The notes under the pieces: model-generated
Told to the model about the DNA's origin: nothing
Databases searched by the model: none
The model's input: only the letters and a program-made list of their open reading frames with translations
Part shown: positions 53,045-62,433 of the stretch, in pieces
How the letters are laid out: each line of letters starts with the position of its first letter
Position numbering within the stretch: the stretch's first letter is position 1
NCBI RefSeq assembly: GCF_014168535.1
Contig: NZ_CP060007.1
Location: 3,348,001-3,412,000 of the forward strand
Direction: 5' to 3'
Origin: Lacibacter sediminis
Lineage (GTDB): Bacteria; Bacteroidota; Bacteroidia; Chitinophagales; Chitinophagaceae
DNA: 64,000 bases
Position numbers and translations under genes: made by a program

Positions 53045-54058
53045 ATGTCATTGTCAAAACTTGAGTACATCTGGCTCGATGGTTACAAACCAACGCAAAG
53101 CCTTCGCAGCAAAACAAAAATTGAAAAAGACTTCAGTGGTAAATTGGAAGATTGTCCAATGTGGAGTTTCGATGGTTCTTCTACTGAACAGGCCTTGGGC
53201 GGTTCATCTGATTGCTTGTTAAAACCTGTATATATTATTCCTGATCCACAGCGTAAAAATGGCTTCCTCGTTATGTGTGAAGTATTGAATGCTGATGGTA
53301 CTGCACACGTATCAAATGGTCGTGCTTTAATTGAAGATGATGATAATGATTTCTGGTTTGGTTTCGAACAGGAATATTTCCTTTGGAATCCTGAAACAAA
53401 CAAACCTCTTGGTTTCCCTGAAGGTGGCTACCCGGCTCCTCAAGGTCCTTACTACTGTTCAGTAGGTGCAAACAATGCATATGGCCGTAACATCATTGAA
53501 GAGCATTTAGACGTTTGCTTAGAAGCAGGCTTAAATGTGGAAGGTATCAATGCTGAAGTAGCAGCAGGTCAGTGGGAATTCCAGATCTTCGCAAAAGGTG
53601 CAAAAGAAGCCGGTGATCAGATCTGGCTCGGTCGTTATCTCCTCGAAAGGATTGGTGAAACATATGGTGTTTCTATCAACTGGCATTGTAAACCTCTTGG
53701 AGAATTAGATTGGAACGGTAGCGGTATGCATGCTAACTTCTCTAATACATTGTTACGTACAGCAGGCAGCAAAGAGATCTTCGATAAAGTTTGTGAAGCT
53801 TTCCGCCCTGTAGTTAAAGAACATATTGAAGTATACGGTGCAGATAACCATCTGCGTTTAACAGGTAAGCATGAAACTGCAAGCATTCACGATTTCAGCT
53901 ATGGTGTTTCTGACCGTGGTGCTTCTATCCGTATTCCTGTTGTAGTTCCTAAGTGGGGCTGGAAAGGTTATCTCGAAGATCGCCGTCCAAACTCTGCAGC
54001 AGATCCTTACAAAGTAGCAGCACGTATTATCAAAACAGTGAAATCTGTAAAAGCATAA
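53045..54058 (+). CDS. Glutamine synthetase, type II (eukaryote-like)
   Basis: This 337-aa protein condenses ammonia and glutamate to glutamine with ATP. The N-terminal LEYIWLDGY and CPMWSFDGSSTEQALGGSSDCLLKPV are characteristic of GSII. Catalytic-domain motifs are FGFEQEYFLW, NAEVAAGQWEFQI, NGSGMHANFSN and an ASIRIPV block with the GSII-specific ending LEDRRPNSAADPYKV. It is shorter than GSI (~470) or GSIII (~730). It ends in a strong terminator 20 nt after the stop, so the adjacent GSIII gene has its own transcript. Confidence 0.94.
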   Translation: MSLSKLEYIWLDGYKPTQSLRSKTKIEKDFSGKLEDCPMWSFDGSSTEQALGGSSDCLLKPVYIIPDPQRKNGFLVMCEVLNADGTAHVSNGRALIEDDDNDFWFGFEQEYFLWNPETNKPLGFPEGGYPAPQGPYYCSVGANNAYGRNIIEEHLDVCLEAGLNVEGINAEVAAGQWEFQIFAKGAKEAGDQIWLGRYLLERIGETYGVSINWHCKPLGELDWNGSGMHANFSNTLLRTAGSKEIFDKVCEAFRPVVKEHIEVYGADNHLRLTGKHETASIHDFSYGVSDRGASIRIPVVVPKWGWKGYLEDRRPNSAADPYKVAARIIKTVKSVKA

Positions 54059-54077
54059 TTACTGAATAGAACTTTCA

Positions 54078-54111
54078 AAAATCCCCCTTGTAAAAAAGGG
54101 GGATTTTTTTT
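54078..54111 (+). terminator. Terminator after GSII
   Basis: AAAATCCCCCTT, GTAA, AAAAGGGGGATTTTTTTT: strong stem and U-tract. Confidence 0.92.
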
Positions 54112-54215
54112 CTCCATTACTTCCCGTTAAAAATCTGAAATTCGCAACGCAAACTGATTGTATTATTTTCAACTGATTGATGCCATTGTGCTGATCAAAT
54201 TATTAAATACACTTT

Positions 54216-56405
54216 ATGTCATTACGTTTACAGGCCATTAAAAATTTACAGAACCAGCAATCACTTGATATTGGTTCACCTGCAAAGATCACAGCAATTT
54301 TTTGTCAGAATGTTTTTACACTTAAAACTGCCCGTGAGTATCTGAGTGATGAAGCATACAAAAGTCTTTCATCATCAATCAAAGGAAATAAAAAGATCGA
54401 TCGTACCAATGCCAACCAGATCGCTGCAGGTATCCGTCAATGGGCCGAAAGCAAAGGCGTTACACACTACACACACTGGTTTCAGCCATTAACCGGATCA
54501 ACTGCGGAAAAACATGATTCGTTCTTTACATTAAAAGGCGATGGTACTGCAATTGAAGAGTTTGATGGCGGTGCACTCATCCAACAGGAACCTGACGCAT
54601 CATCATTCCCAAGTGGCGGTATTCGTGCAACATTTGAAGCACGTGGTTACACTGCCTGGGACCCCTCCTCTCCTGCCTTTATTATGGAGATCGGCAATGG
54701 TAAAACATTGTGTATACCTACACTCTTTGTTTCTTACACAGGTGAGTTACTTGATTATAAAGGGCCTGTATTAAAAGCATTGGAAGCAGTTAGCAAAGCA
54801 GCAGTTGATGTTTGCTATTACTTCGATAAGAATATTACGAAGGTTACACCAACACTTGGTTGGGAACAGGAATATTTTGTGGTTGATGAAGGATTGTATA
54901 ATGCACGACCTGATCTGTTGTTGAGCGGACGTACCGTGTTTGGTCATCAATCTGCAAAAGGTCAGCAATTGGAAGATCATTACTTTGGTTCTATTCCTGA
55001 AAGAGTGTATGCGTTCATGCGTGATTTTGAAAATGAATCGTACAAACTTGGTATTCCTTTACGCACACGTCATAATGAGGTCGCACCTGCACAATTTGAG
55101 TGTGCTCCCATTTTTGAAGAAGTTGCAGTTGCCATTGATCATAATTCTTTATTGATGGATGTAATGGATCGTGTTGCACGCCGTCATAAATTAAGAGTGT
55201 TGCTGCATGAGAAACCATTTGCCGGTATTAACGGAAGTGGTAAACACAACAACTGGAGTTTAAGTACTGATACAGGTGTAAACTTATTGGCACCAGGTAA
55301 AACGCCTAAGACCAATTTGATGTTCCTCACGTTCTTTATCAATGTTGTTCGTGCAGTTGATCAGTACGCTGATATATTGCGTGCTTCTATTGCAGGTGCA
55401 GGTAACGATCATCGTTTGGGTGCAAACGAAGCACCTCCTGCTATCATTTCTGTGTTCGTTGGTAAATATTTAACTGAAGTATTAGACGCAGTTGAAAAAC
55501 GTGTGACCACCAAGTTTGATGAACAGGATGAAGCTATTCTTAAACTCGATCTGCATAAAAGTATTCCTGAGCTTATGCTGGATAATACAGATCGTAACCG
55601 TACTTCACCATTTGCCTTTACCGGTAATAAGTTTGAGTTCCGTGCTGTTGGTTCAAGTGCGAACTGTTCAAATGCCATGACGGTATTGAATGCAATTATG
55701 GCGCAAACATTAACTGAGTTCAAAGAAGAAGTTGATGGGCTGATTGAAAAAGGTGAGAAAAAAGAAATTGCCATCATGCATGTTTTGCAACGCTATGTAA
55801 GCGAAAGCAAGAAAGTATTGTTTGAAGGTGATGGTTATAGTGAAGCATGGGCCAAAGAAGCAGAGAAGCGTGGATTACCCAATGTAAAAACAACACCATA
55901 CGCATTGGATGCGATGGTAACAAAAAAAGCAAAAGCACTATTTGAAAATACTGGTGTGTATACACATGCTGAACTTGAAGCACGTCATGAAATTGAATTG
56001 GAGAAATACATTAAGCAGGTACAGATCGAAGGACGTGTAATGGGTGAGCTTTGTACAAGCCATGTATTACCGGCTGCTGTTAAATACCAGAATGTATTGA
56101 TCACAAACATTAAAGGGTTAAAGGATATTGGTATCAACAAAGAATCTTACGCCAACCAATTACAGATACTTGAAAAAATATCATTGCACATCAACAAGTG
56201 CAGCGACCTGGTGGAACAAATGATTGAAGCACGTAAAAAAGCAAACGTGATTGAAGACAGCAGGGCAAAAGCTATTGCTTATTGTGATGATGTGAAAGGC
56301 AAGTTCTTTGATGAGATACGTTACCATGTAGATAAACTTGAACTGCTGGTTGATGATGCCAGTTGGTATTTGCCGAAGTACAGAGAGCTGTTGTTCTTGC
56401 GTTAA
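54216..56405 (+). CDS. glnN: Glutamine synthetase, type III
   Basis: This 729-aa protein belongs to the large GSIII class typical of Bacteroidota. Signatures are HWFQPLTGSTAEKHDSF, GGIRATFEARGYTAWDPSSPAFIME, the catalytic GWEQEYFVVD, RTRHNEVAPAQFECAPIFEE, KPFAGINGSGKHNNWS and DRNRTSPFAFTGNKFEFRAVGSS, then a long helical C-terminal region. It is a dodecameric ATP-dependent glutamine synthetase of nitrogen assimilation. It sits 157 bp behind GSII but across a terminator, so the two are paired by position, not by operon. Confidence 0.95.
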   Translation: MSLRLQAIKNLQNQQSLDIGSPAKITAIFCQNVFTLKTAREYLSDEAYKSLSSSIKGNKKIDRTNANQIAAGIRQWAESKGVTHYTHWFQPLTGSTAEKHDSFFTLKGDGTAIEEFDGGALIQQEPDASSFPSGGIRATFEARGYTAWDPSSPAFIMEIGNGKTLCIPTLFVSYTGELLDYKGPVLKALEAVSKAAVDVCYYFDKNITKVTPTLGWEQEYFVVDEGLYNARPDLLLSGRTVFGHQSAKGQQLEDHYFGSIPERVYAFMRDFENESYKLGIPLRTRHNEVAPAQFECAPIFEEVAVAIDHNSLLMDVMDRVARRHKLRVLLHEKPFAGINGSGKHNNWSLSTDTGVNLLAPGKTPKTNLMFLTFFINVVRAVDQYADILRASIAGAGNDHRLGANEAPPAIISVFVGKYLTEVLDAVEKRVTTKFDEQDEAILKLDLHKSIPELMLDNTDRNRTSPFAFTGNKFEFRAVGSSANCSNAMTVLNAIMAQTLTEFKEEVDGLIEKGEKKEIAIMHVLQRYVSESKKVLFEGDGYSEAWAKEAEKRGLPNVKTTPYALDAMVTKKAKALFENTGVYTHAELEARHEIELEKYIKQVQIEGRVMGELCTSHVLPAAVKYQNVLITNIKGLKDIGINKESYANQLQILEKISLHINKCSDLVEQMIEARKKANVIEDSRAKAIAYCDDVKGKFFDEIRYHVDKLELLVDDASWYLPKYRELLFLR

Positions 56406-56428
56406 GCTACTTACTATGCCAATTATAC

Positions 56429-56459
56429 AAAGACCTGCAGATTGTTGCGGGTCTTTTTT
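56429..56459 (+). terminator. Terminator after GSIII
   Basis: AAGACCTGCA, GATTGT, TGCGGGTCTTTTTT: stem with one mismatched pair and a T-run, 24 nt after the stop. Confidence 0.85.
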
Positions 56460-56588
56460 ATTTCATCATATTGGGTTGTTAAATTAAAGATGAGAATACA
56501 CCAATAAAAAATCAAAAACTTGGAAGTACAAAAGCTTACATTTAATTTAGAGCTACCTGTAATTAGTCTTACTATTTATCTAATAATA

Positions 56589-57344
56589 ATGAACATATTC
56601 CAACTCATTGCAAGATCAATTATTAAAAGATCATTTCATTTATCTGTTTGGACAATTGAACAATTTCATGACATTGCTTTGTATGAACAGAAGGCAAAGA
56701 AATTACAAGAACTCCCAGAGGGAACACTTGGAAAAGATATTGCAAATTGCCTGGAGAAAAATGGCCTACGATTAGTCCCAAACTATGAGAGCCATGATTT
56801 AAAACATGTATTGCTGGATTTTAAAATGACCCCCGTTGATGAAATCAGAATGCAGGCATTTATGCTTGGTAACAGAAACTATTCCATTCCCAGTTTTGCG
56901 ATTTTTGCTTTTGGAGCATTATTTCTTCCTGACTTATGGAAAACATTCTATAAAGATTTTTTAAATGGACGAAATGCAAAACCAATCGGTACATGGACGA
57001 TTGAAGAGTTTGCACACTGTCAGACAACTACTCTTAGAGACATTGTTTTTAACTATTCCCCATCACATCAAAATATTTATGACTTGAGATCATTGATAAG
57101 ATTTGGTGCTTATACAGCTATTGCCTTTGGAACATTGGGAATGCTTTTTTGCTTGCCTTTTCTATTCTCTGCTTCTATTCCTGATTTAATTGGTGCAGGC
57201 TTTCCTTTTTTAGGTGGTGCAATAATTGCAAGTGCAGGTCTTATTGCATTATCAAATTTGGCGAAACAAACTAAAGTCAGAAACGAAAATTTGAAAACCT
57301 CGCCCTTATTTCTCGCCGACCAACAACGACACCAAGAGGCATGA
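56589..57344 (+). CDS. Coq4-like protein with C-terminal membrane helices
   Basis: The frame opens at a TTG (56520, 274 aa); the first ATG, MNIFQLIARSI at 56589, gives 251 aa and is preferred. Residues 69-85 read HDLKHVLLDFKMTPVDE: this is the HDxxH-x11-E metal motif of the Coq4 family, preceded by a family-like LPEGTLGKDIANCL. Coq4 takes part in ubiquinone synthesis, but Bacteroidota use menaquinone. After the motif there are about three hydrophobic segments (IPSFAIFAFGALFLP, RFGAYTAIAFGTLGMLFCLPF, FPFLGGAIIASAGLIAL), so this is a membrane-attached variant. The gene looks AT-rich next to its neighbours. Its role is unknown. Confidence 0.72.
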   Translation: MNIFQLIARSIIKRSFHLSVWTIEQFHDIALYEQKAKKLQELPEGTLGKDIANCLEKNGLRLVPNYESHDLKHVLLDFKMTPVDEIRMQAFMLGNRNYSIPSFAIFAFGALFLPDLWKTFYKDFLNGRNAKPIGTWTIEEFAHCQTTTLRDIVFNYSPSHQNIYDLRSLIRFGAYTAIAFGTLGMLFCLPFLFSASIPDLIGAGFPFLGGAIIASAGLIALSNLAKQTKVRNENLKTSPLFLADQQRHQEA

Positions 57345-57375
57345 GTAACGGCACATCAACCAATTCAACCCCAAA

Positions 57376-57405
57376 TAAAAAGTCCCCCGTTTCTGCGGGG
57401 GACTT
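57376..57405. terminator. Terminator between convergent genes (Coq4-like and accC)
   Basis: AAAAAGTCCCCCG, TTTCTG, CGGGGGACTTTT: near-perfect long stem with T-runs on both strands. Confidence 0.9.
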
Positions 57406-57409
57406 TTCT

Positions 57410-58747
57410 TTATTTCATTTTGAAACTTTCCAAAAACTTCGTTGTGAAATTTCCTTTCCGGAAATTCTCATCGAGCATTAACTGTTGATGGAATGGAATG
57501 GTCGTCTTCACTCCTTCAATCACATACTCACTTAATGCACGACTCATGGTATTGATGGCTTCCTCACGTGTACGTGCAACTGCAATAATTTTTGCGATCA
57601 TGGAATCGTAATAAGGAGGGATCACATAACCGGCATACACATGCGAATCGATACGTATGCCATGTCCACCGGGCTGGTGCAATGTGGTGATCTTACCTGG
57701 TGATGGTCGAAAATCGTTGTACGGATCTTCAGCATTGATGCGGCACTCGATGGCATGCATCTGCGGTTCATAGTTTTCCCCGCTGATCTTTTCGCCCTGT
57801 GCGATCAATATCTGTTCTTTGATGAGATCGAAGTTTGTTACTTCTTCTGTTACGCAATGTTCTACCTGGATACGTGTGTTCATTTCCATGAAATAGAAAT
57901 TGCGGTGTTTATCAACCAGGAACTCGATCGTACCTACACTTTCATAACCAATTGCAGCTGCTGCTTTACAAGCAGCTTCTCCCATTGCTTTACGTAATTC
58001 AGGTGTCATGAAAGGTGATGGAGATTCCTCCACCAGTTTCTGATGGCGACGTTGAATAGAACAGTCACGCTCACTTAAATGACAAACAGTTCCGTAACGA
58101 TCGCCTGCAACCTGTATCTCAATATGACGTGGCTCTTCTACAAATTTTTCCATGTAGATACCATCGTTCTTGAAAGAAGCACCAGCTTCCTGCTTTGCGG
58201 TATCGTAGTTACGTTCCAATTCTTCCTCGTTCCACACAACACGCATTCCTTTACCACCACCGCCTGCAGTTGCTTTTAAAATAACAGGATAACCAACCTC
58301 TTTTGCAATTTCTTTGGCTTGCTCAGCACTTTCCAATAATCCACCACCACCGGGTACAACAGGTACACCTGCTTTGATCATGGTTTCTTTTGCTGTGATC
58401 TTATCGCCCATTGAACGAATTTGATCAGGTGTGGGACCAATAAACTTGATTCCGTTTTGTCCGCATATCTCAGCAAACTTTGCATTCTCTGCTAAAAAAC
58501 CATAACCGGGATGAATAGCATCTGCGTTGGTGATCTCTGCTGCAGCAATAATATTTGGTACGTTGAGGTAAGATTCTGCACCTGCAGGTTTACCAATACA
58601 AACCGCTTCATCAGCAAACTTCACGTGCAGGCTTTCACGATCGGCCGTTGAATAAACAGCAACCGTTTTAATGCCCATTTCACGACAGGTGCGGATGATA
58701 CGCAATGCAATCTCACCACGATTGGCAATTAATATCTTTTTAAACAT
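57410..58747 (-). CDS. accC: Acetyl-CoA carboxylase, biotin carboxylase subunit
   Basis: This 445-aa ATP-grasp enzyme carboxylates biotin on AccB. Visible are [36 protein letters not shown], the ATP-binding [33 protein letters not shown], and [13 protein letters not shown] with the catalytic Glu and Arg. Length is that of the free-standing subunit, and the start [12 protein letters not shown] is typical. It lies 108 bp after accB on the same strand; the spacer carries an inverted repeat. Confidence 0.96.
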   Translation of the reverse strand: MFKKILIANRGEIALRIIRTCREMGIKTVAVYSTADRESLHVKFADEAVCIGKPAGAESYLNVPNIIAAAEITNADAIHPGYGFLAENAKFAEICGQNGIKFIGPTPDQIRSMGDKITAKETMIKAGVPVVPGGGGLLESAEQAKEIAKEVGYPVILKATAGGGGKGMRVVWNEEELERNYDTAKQEAGASFKNDGIYMEKFVEEPRHIEIQVAGDRYGTVCHLSERDCSIQRRHQKLVEESPSPFMTPELRKAMGEAACKAAAAIGYESVGTIEFLVDKHRNFYFMEMNTRIQVEHCVTEEVTNFDLIKEQILIAQGEKISGENYEPQMHAIECRINAEDPYNDFRPSPGKITTLHQPGGHGIRIDSHVYAGYVIPPYYDSMIAKIIAVARTREEAINTMSRALSEYVIEGVKTTIPFHQQLMLDENFRKGNFTTKFLESFKMK

Positions 58748-58777
58748 AAGTTTAATTTGAAAATTTTAGAATTAGCT

Positions 58778-58833
58778 AATTTGAAAATGATGTACAACAA
58801 GAAAATCGAAAATGAGTTTTACATTTTCAAATT
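58778..58833. repeat. Inverted repeat in the accB-accC spacer
   Basis: AATTTGAAAATG at 58778-58789 and its reverse complement CATTTTCAAATT at 58822-58833, with a 32-nt loop. Further degenerate AATTTGAAAATTTT and TTTTCAAATT words flank it. It belongs to the same type of AT-rich text-like intergenic repeat. Confidence 0.6.
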
Positions 58834-58855
58834 TTCAAATTGATTAATTATCAAA

Positions 58856-59344
58856 TTAACTAGGATCTACCAGGAACAAAGGCTGATCGTATTCAACAGG
58901 CGATTGATCTTCAACCAGTACTTTCACGATCTTACCCTTCACTTCACTTTCAATTTCATTGAAAAGTTTCATTGCTTCAATGATACATACCACTTTACCC
59001 GGCGTTACTTCCGATCCTACTTCTACAAATAAAGGTTTATCGGGTGAAGGCTTGCGGTAGAACGTACCGATCATCGGGCTTTTAATCGTGATATACTTGC
59101 TGGTATCATCAGCTTTTGTTGCTGGCGGAGGAGCAGCAGAAGCAGCGGCAGGTAACGCAGCTGGCGCAGGAGCCGGAGCAAACTGCTGTGGAGCCTGCTG
59201 AAACTGACCTGAGATGAGTGTTTGCTGAATGATCTCTTCTTTTTGTTTTATCGTAACCTTAAAGTCTTTTTCTTCGATGGTGAGTTCACTGAGGTTGGAT
59301 TTGTTGACCAGTTTAATCAATTCCTGAATTTGCTTAAAATCCAT
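58856..59344 (-). CDS. accB: Acetyl-CoA carboxylase biotin carboxyl carrier protein
   Basis: This 162-aa protein has a C-terminal biotinyl domain with the biotin attachment site [11 protein letters not shown], preceded by the thumb-type segment [21 protein letters not shown] of AccB. The central linker is Ala/Pro-rich ([18 protein letters not shown]). The N-terminus [25 protein letters not shown] is typical. It carries the carboxybiotin between AccC and the carboxyltransferase AccAD (not in this window). Directly upstream of accC in a two-gene unit. Confidence 0.95.
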   Translation of the reverse strand: MDFKQIQELIKLVNKSNLSELTIEEKDFKVTIKQKEEIIQQTLISGQFQQAPQQFAPAPAPAALPAAASAAPPPATKADDTSKYITIKSPMIGTFYRKPSPDKPLFVEVGSEVTPGKVVCIIEAMKLFNEIESEVKGKIVKVLVEDQSPVEYDQPLFLVDPS

Positions 59345-59423
59345 GATCGTGAGGTTTAAAATGTTAAGTAATAACGGGCGGCTAAGATAAGGGAATCAAT
59401 TCCAGAAATGAGCAAATTTTTAT

Positions 59424-59450
59424 GATTTTGGCTAAAAATGAGCCAAAATC
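59424..59450 (-). terminator. Stem-loop after the T9SS-sorted protein gene
   Basis: GATTTTGGCT and AGCCAAAATC form a perfect 10-bp stem around AAAAATG, about 70 nt past the stop of the gene ending at 59519. The following sequence is A/T-rich but not a clean T-run, so the terminator call is tentative. Confidence 0.45.
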
Positions 59451-59518
59451 ACCCAAAAAGAGAGAAAAAACTACAAAAAACGAGCGATTTTAATCTTGTC
59501 TACCCTACCTCAAATTGC

Positions 59519-62314
59519 TTATTGAAGTATGAATTTTGTTGTGAACGAAGTCTTCCCAACCTGCAATTTCACCACATATACTCCCCTCGATAAATCACTG
59601 ATATCAATACTTTGACTGAATTGATCGACTGCTATCCGTCCCAGATCTGTTTGATGAACCAGTCTTCCGTCCATGTCGGTAATATAGATGATCGCATCTC
59701 CTGCCATCCGTTCTTTCTTTGCAATAGTTATCAATCCGTTTGAAGGATTGGGATAGAGGAACAGCTGATTGTCGGGACGGTTAAGATCAACCACCGAAGT
59801 AATGACCGTATTCCTGAGAACCGTCAATTCATCATTCGTAATCACCGGCAGGTTGTAATCGAAATAAATATGTGCCCTGTTAAGCACGGTGTCGCCAACT
59901 GAAAGATTTGATTTTGGTTTGATGCGGTAAGCGATGAAACCGTGACTAGCCGGTTCGTTTTTATTGCTGTCAACCAACAGAATGTTCGGGAAGCTCCATT
60001 CAAGGATATGTGGTTTGATCATGTACAATTGATAAGGATGGCTGGAAGACAGCATTTCAAAACTGCCCCAATCCAGTTTGTTTGTGAGCGTATCCCTGAT
60101 CATTACGTTGAAAGCTGTATCTGTGCCTGTGTTTTGAAAACGGATGAGGTAAGTGAGATAATCATTACCAGCCAATTGCTCGGGTGTAATGATGCCGCCA
60201 TGTGTTTCTGTTTTATCGTTGGGGTCGTAAGAACCTTGTACCTGTTGAACTAAGTTAAACTGATTGTCTTCCGGGGTTTCATCAGCAATTATTGGGTATG
60301 CAAATGATTTAAATAAAAGTGTATCTGTATTATTGACCGCTGGCGGTGCGGCAATTCTTAAATTCAAATTAATGTACGACGTATCAAAGGGGCTCAAAGA
60401 AGTAATATTCCAGATCAATGTATCGCCTACAGTTGTATTTACTACCGGTGATGAAGAAACAAAGTTTACTCTTGGGTTTTTCAAAAACTTCACCTGCGCA
60501 TTTGAAATGGTTTCTGTTCCTTGGTTCGTGCATATCAATTGATATTGAACAGGGAAACCGGGGCGGGCAATGTTTAAGGGAAGAAGATTGATACTAAGGT
60601 CTTTTTTGTTCGGGATGGGTTGAAGGGCAAAGTCAGCAGAATCACTCTCACCAAAAGTCGTGAATTGAACATTCGCTGCCGTAGGAACTATATTATAATA
60701 TGGCAATGGAGAAGTTACTTTAATATTATAACTACCTGTATCCAGGGGCAAATTAAATCTGCCTTCTGTATCTGTTGTAACTGTAAATAAATTATTCTGT
60801 TTTTGAGCTTCAATTTTTATTCCATTTAAAAACGGCTCACCCACATCAAACAGATTGTTTTTATTGTTGTCAACATATACTTTTCCTTTTATAAAGTTAA
60901 ACTGATCAGCAAAGCTCATTACGGCTTTACTGTACACATTCCAGTCCGGATCGGTTGTTCCAGTATAGTATTCAAACTTGCCTTTATTTCCAATTAAAAA
61001 AAGGTCGCTTCTATTGTTACCCTGCACAGCATGATAACCGTAAATCCATCCAGGAATTTTCATGACTCCTTTTGGTTGGAGTGTGCTGTCATATAAAGCA
61101 ATCCCAGCATTTCCTTGTGGTTGGTAGATAAACCCGCTTTTATCAAAGTATCCGAAATAATTAAACAATACAGCTCCTGAATTATGTTCACGAATAACCA
61201 TTCCGTTATAATTTAATTCTCTAAACTTTACCGAATCCGTCAAAAACAACCTGTTATCTTTTTCGAAAAAAATACTTTTTCCAACAAAACCTGAATCAAG
61301 CAACTTATTCTGAACGATGTTTAGTCCTGTGTCAAGATGAAGCATCCAAAGCCCTCCCTTTGCTCCAGTAGCAGGCAAATCCATATCTTTTGAATCAGAG
61401 AATCCGATAGCCACATAACCGTAAGTTGGATGATCCTTTAAGTGCACTAACTTATCGGACCCACTGCCTCCAAAACATTTGGCTTTTATTAATTGACCAG
61501 AGGCTGAAAATTTTGCTATAAAAGCATCGTTCATTGCCCTGTATTGCTCGTACAGTTGCTTTCTCAATACAGTATCAACATTAGTTACACTGTCAGGAGT
61601 TATTAGTACGCCATGCATTTTGTAAGCAGCCGCAGAAGTGTCTACTGAAAGTCGAATTCCGGCAAAATTATCAGAAGCTGACCAAGTATGACCAGCAATT
61701 AAAATATTGCCGTACCTGTCTTCATTTAATGTATAAGCAAAATCCCATCTGTTACCTCCAAAATATTTTTCCCAAACAAGATTGCCATTGGTATCGTATT
61801 TACACAAATAAACATCTCCAAAAAAAATATTATCTCCCGAATAAACAGGCTGATCAAAACCAAATTTGATTGTTGGAGTTACTATAAGACATACGATTCC
61901 ACCATCTTTTGTCTGAATTACTTCAGAAACATCAACAGTATGAGAATACCAATCATCGCCAAACTTTCTCTTCCATTGCAGTTTCCGATTCTTGTCGAAT
62001 TTATGCAATGTAACAGCCCCTAATCGATCAACCGGAATAACATTTATCAGACCAAAAGCCCCAGCGGGAAAGAGAGTTGATTGATGAAGCCGCTCTACGT
62101 CCACATAGGCATGCCTGCCAACCAAAAGCAATTCGTTTTCTCCCATTTCGATTATCTTTCGAATGCTTTCAGAAGGAGGATTATCCCCTCGATAAAACAC
62201 TGAATCCAAAATCTTCTGCTCCCACTTCACCCCCGAAAACTGGGCATAAGAACATAAACTATTCAGCAAAAAAAACAGTAGAAAAGTGTAAGAAATCAGG
62301 TAGCGATTAGCCAT
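59519..62314 (-). CDS. Large secreted protein with an SdrD/DUF11-like middle and a T9SS sorting domain
   Basis: This 931-aa protein has a signal peptide (LISYTFLLFFLLNSLCSYAQ). The N-terminal ~450 aa have propeller-like repeats with Asp/Gly turns (for example LHKFDKNRKLQWKRKFGDD, LCKYDTNGNLVWEKYFGG). A domain starting KGKVYVDNNKNNLFDVGEPFLNGIKIE resembles SdrD/CNA-B type beta domains (~475-565). It is followed by DUF11-type units (DYLTYLIRFQNTGTDTAFNVMIRDTL; AHIYFDYNLPVITN). The last ~75 aa (LYPNPSNGLITI ... DLSRGVYVVKLQVG) form a type A T9SS sorting domain. Likely cell-surface or secreted; function unknown. Isolated minus-strand gene between accB and efp. Confidence 0.85.
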   Translation of the reverse strand: MANRYLISYTFLLFFLLNSLCSYAQFSGVKWEQKILDSVFYRGDNPPSESIRKIIEMGENELLLVGRHAYVDVERLHQSTLFPAGAFGLINVIPVDRLGAVTLHKFDKNRKLQWKRKFGDDWYSHTVDVSEVIQTKDGGIVCLIVTPTIKFGFDQPVYSGDNIFFGDVYLCKYDTNGNLVWEKYFGGNRWDFAYTLNEDRYGNILIAGHTWSASDNFAGIRLSVDTSAAAYKMHGVLITPDSVTNVDTVLRKQLYEQYRAMNDAFIAKFSASGQLIKAKCFGGSGSDKLVHLKDHPTYGYVAIGFSDSKDMDLPATGAKGGLWMLHLDTGLNIVQNKLLDSGFVGKSIFFEKDNRLFLTDSVKFRELNYNGMVIREHNSGAVLFNYFGYFDKSGFIYQPQGNAGIALYDSTLQPKGVMKIPGWIYGYHAVQGNNRSDLFLIGNKGKFEYYTGTTDPDWNVYSKAVMSFADQFNFIKGKVYVDNNKNNLFDVGEPFLNGIKIEAQKQNNLFTVTTDTEGRFNLPLDTGSYNIKVTSPLPYYNIVPTAANVQFTTFGESDSADFALQPIPNKKDLSINLLPLNIARPGFPVQYQLICTNQGTETISNAQVKFLKNPRVNFVSSSPVVNTTVGDTLIWNITSLSPFDTSYINLNLRIAAPPAVNNTDTLLFKSFAYPIIADETPEDNQFNLVQQVQGSYDPNDKTETHGGIITPEQLAGNDYLTYLIRFQNTGTDTAFNVMIRDTLTNKLDWGSFEMLSSSHPYQLYMIKPHILEWSFPNILLVDSNKNEPASHGFIAYRIKPKSNLSVGDTVLNRAHIYFDYNLPVITNDELTVLRNTVITSVVDLNRPDNQLFLYPNPSNGLITIAKKERMAGDAIIYITDMDGRLVHQTDLGRIAVDQFSQSIDISDLSRGVYVVKLQVGKTSFTTKFILQ

Positions 62315-62383
62315 TGGGTGATTTTAGGTGTCATAAAAATGCTAAAAAAAGCCAGTAAATGCAAGCGGGAAAATTCCCTGAAA

Positions 62384-62413
62384 TAAAAAACCGCCTATTT
62401 TCAGAGGCGGTTC
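62384..62413 (-). terminator. Terminator after efp
   Basis: On the minus strand GAACCGCCTCTGAAAATAGG pairs its arms and continues CGGTTTTTTATT: stem AACCGCCT / AGGCGGTT with T-run, about 21 nt after the efp stop. Confidence 0.88.
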
Positions 62414-62433
62414 TACTATGCATTGCACAAATA

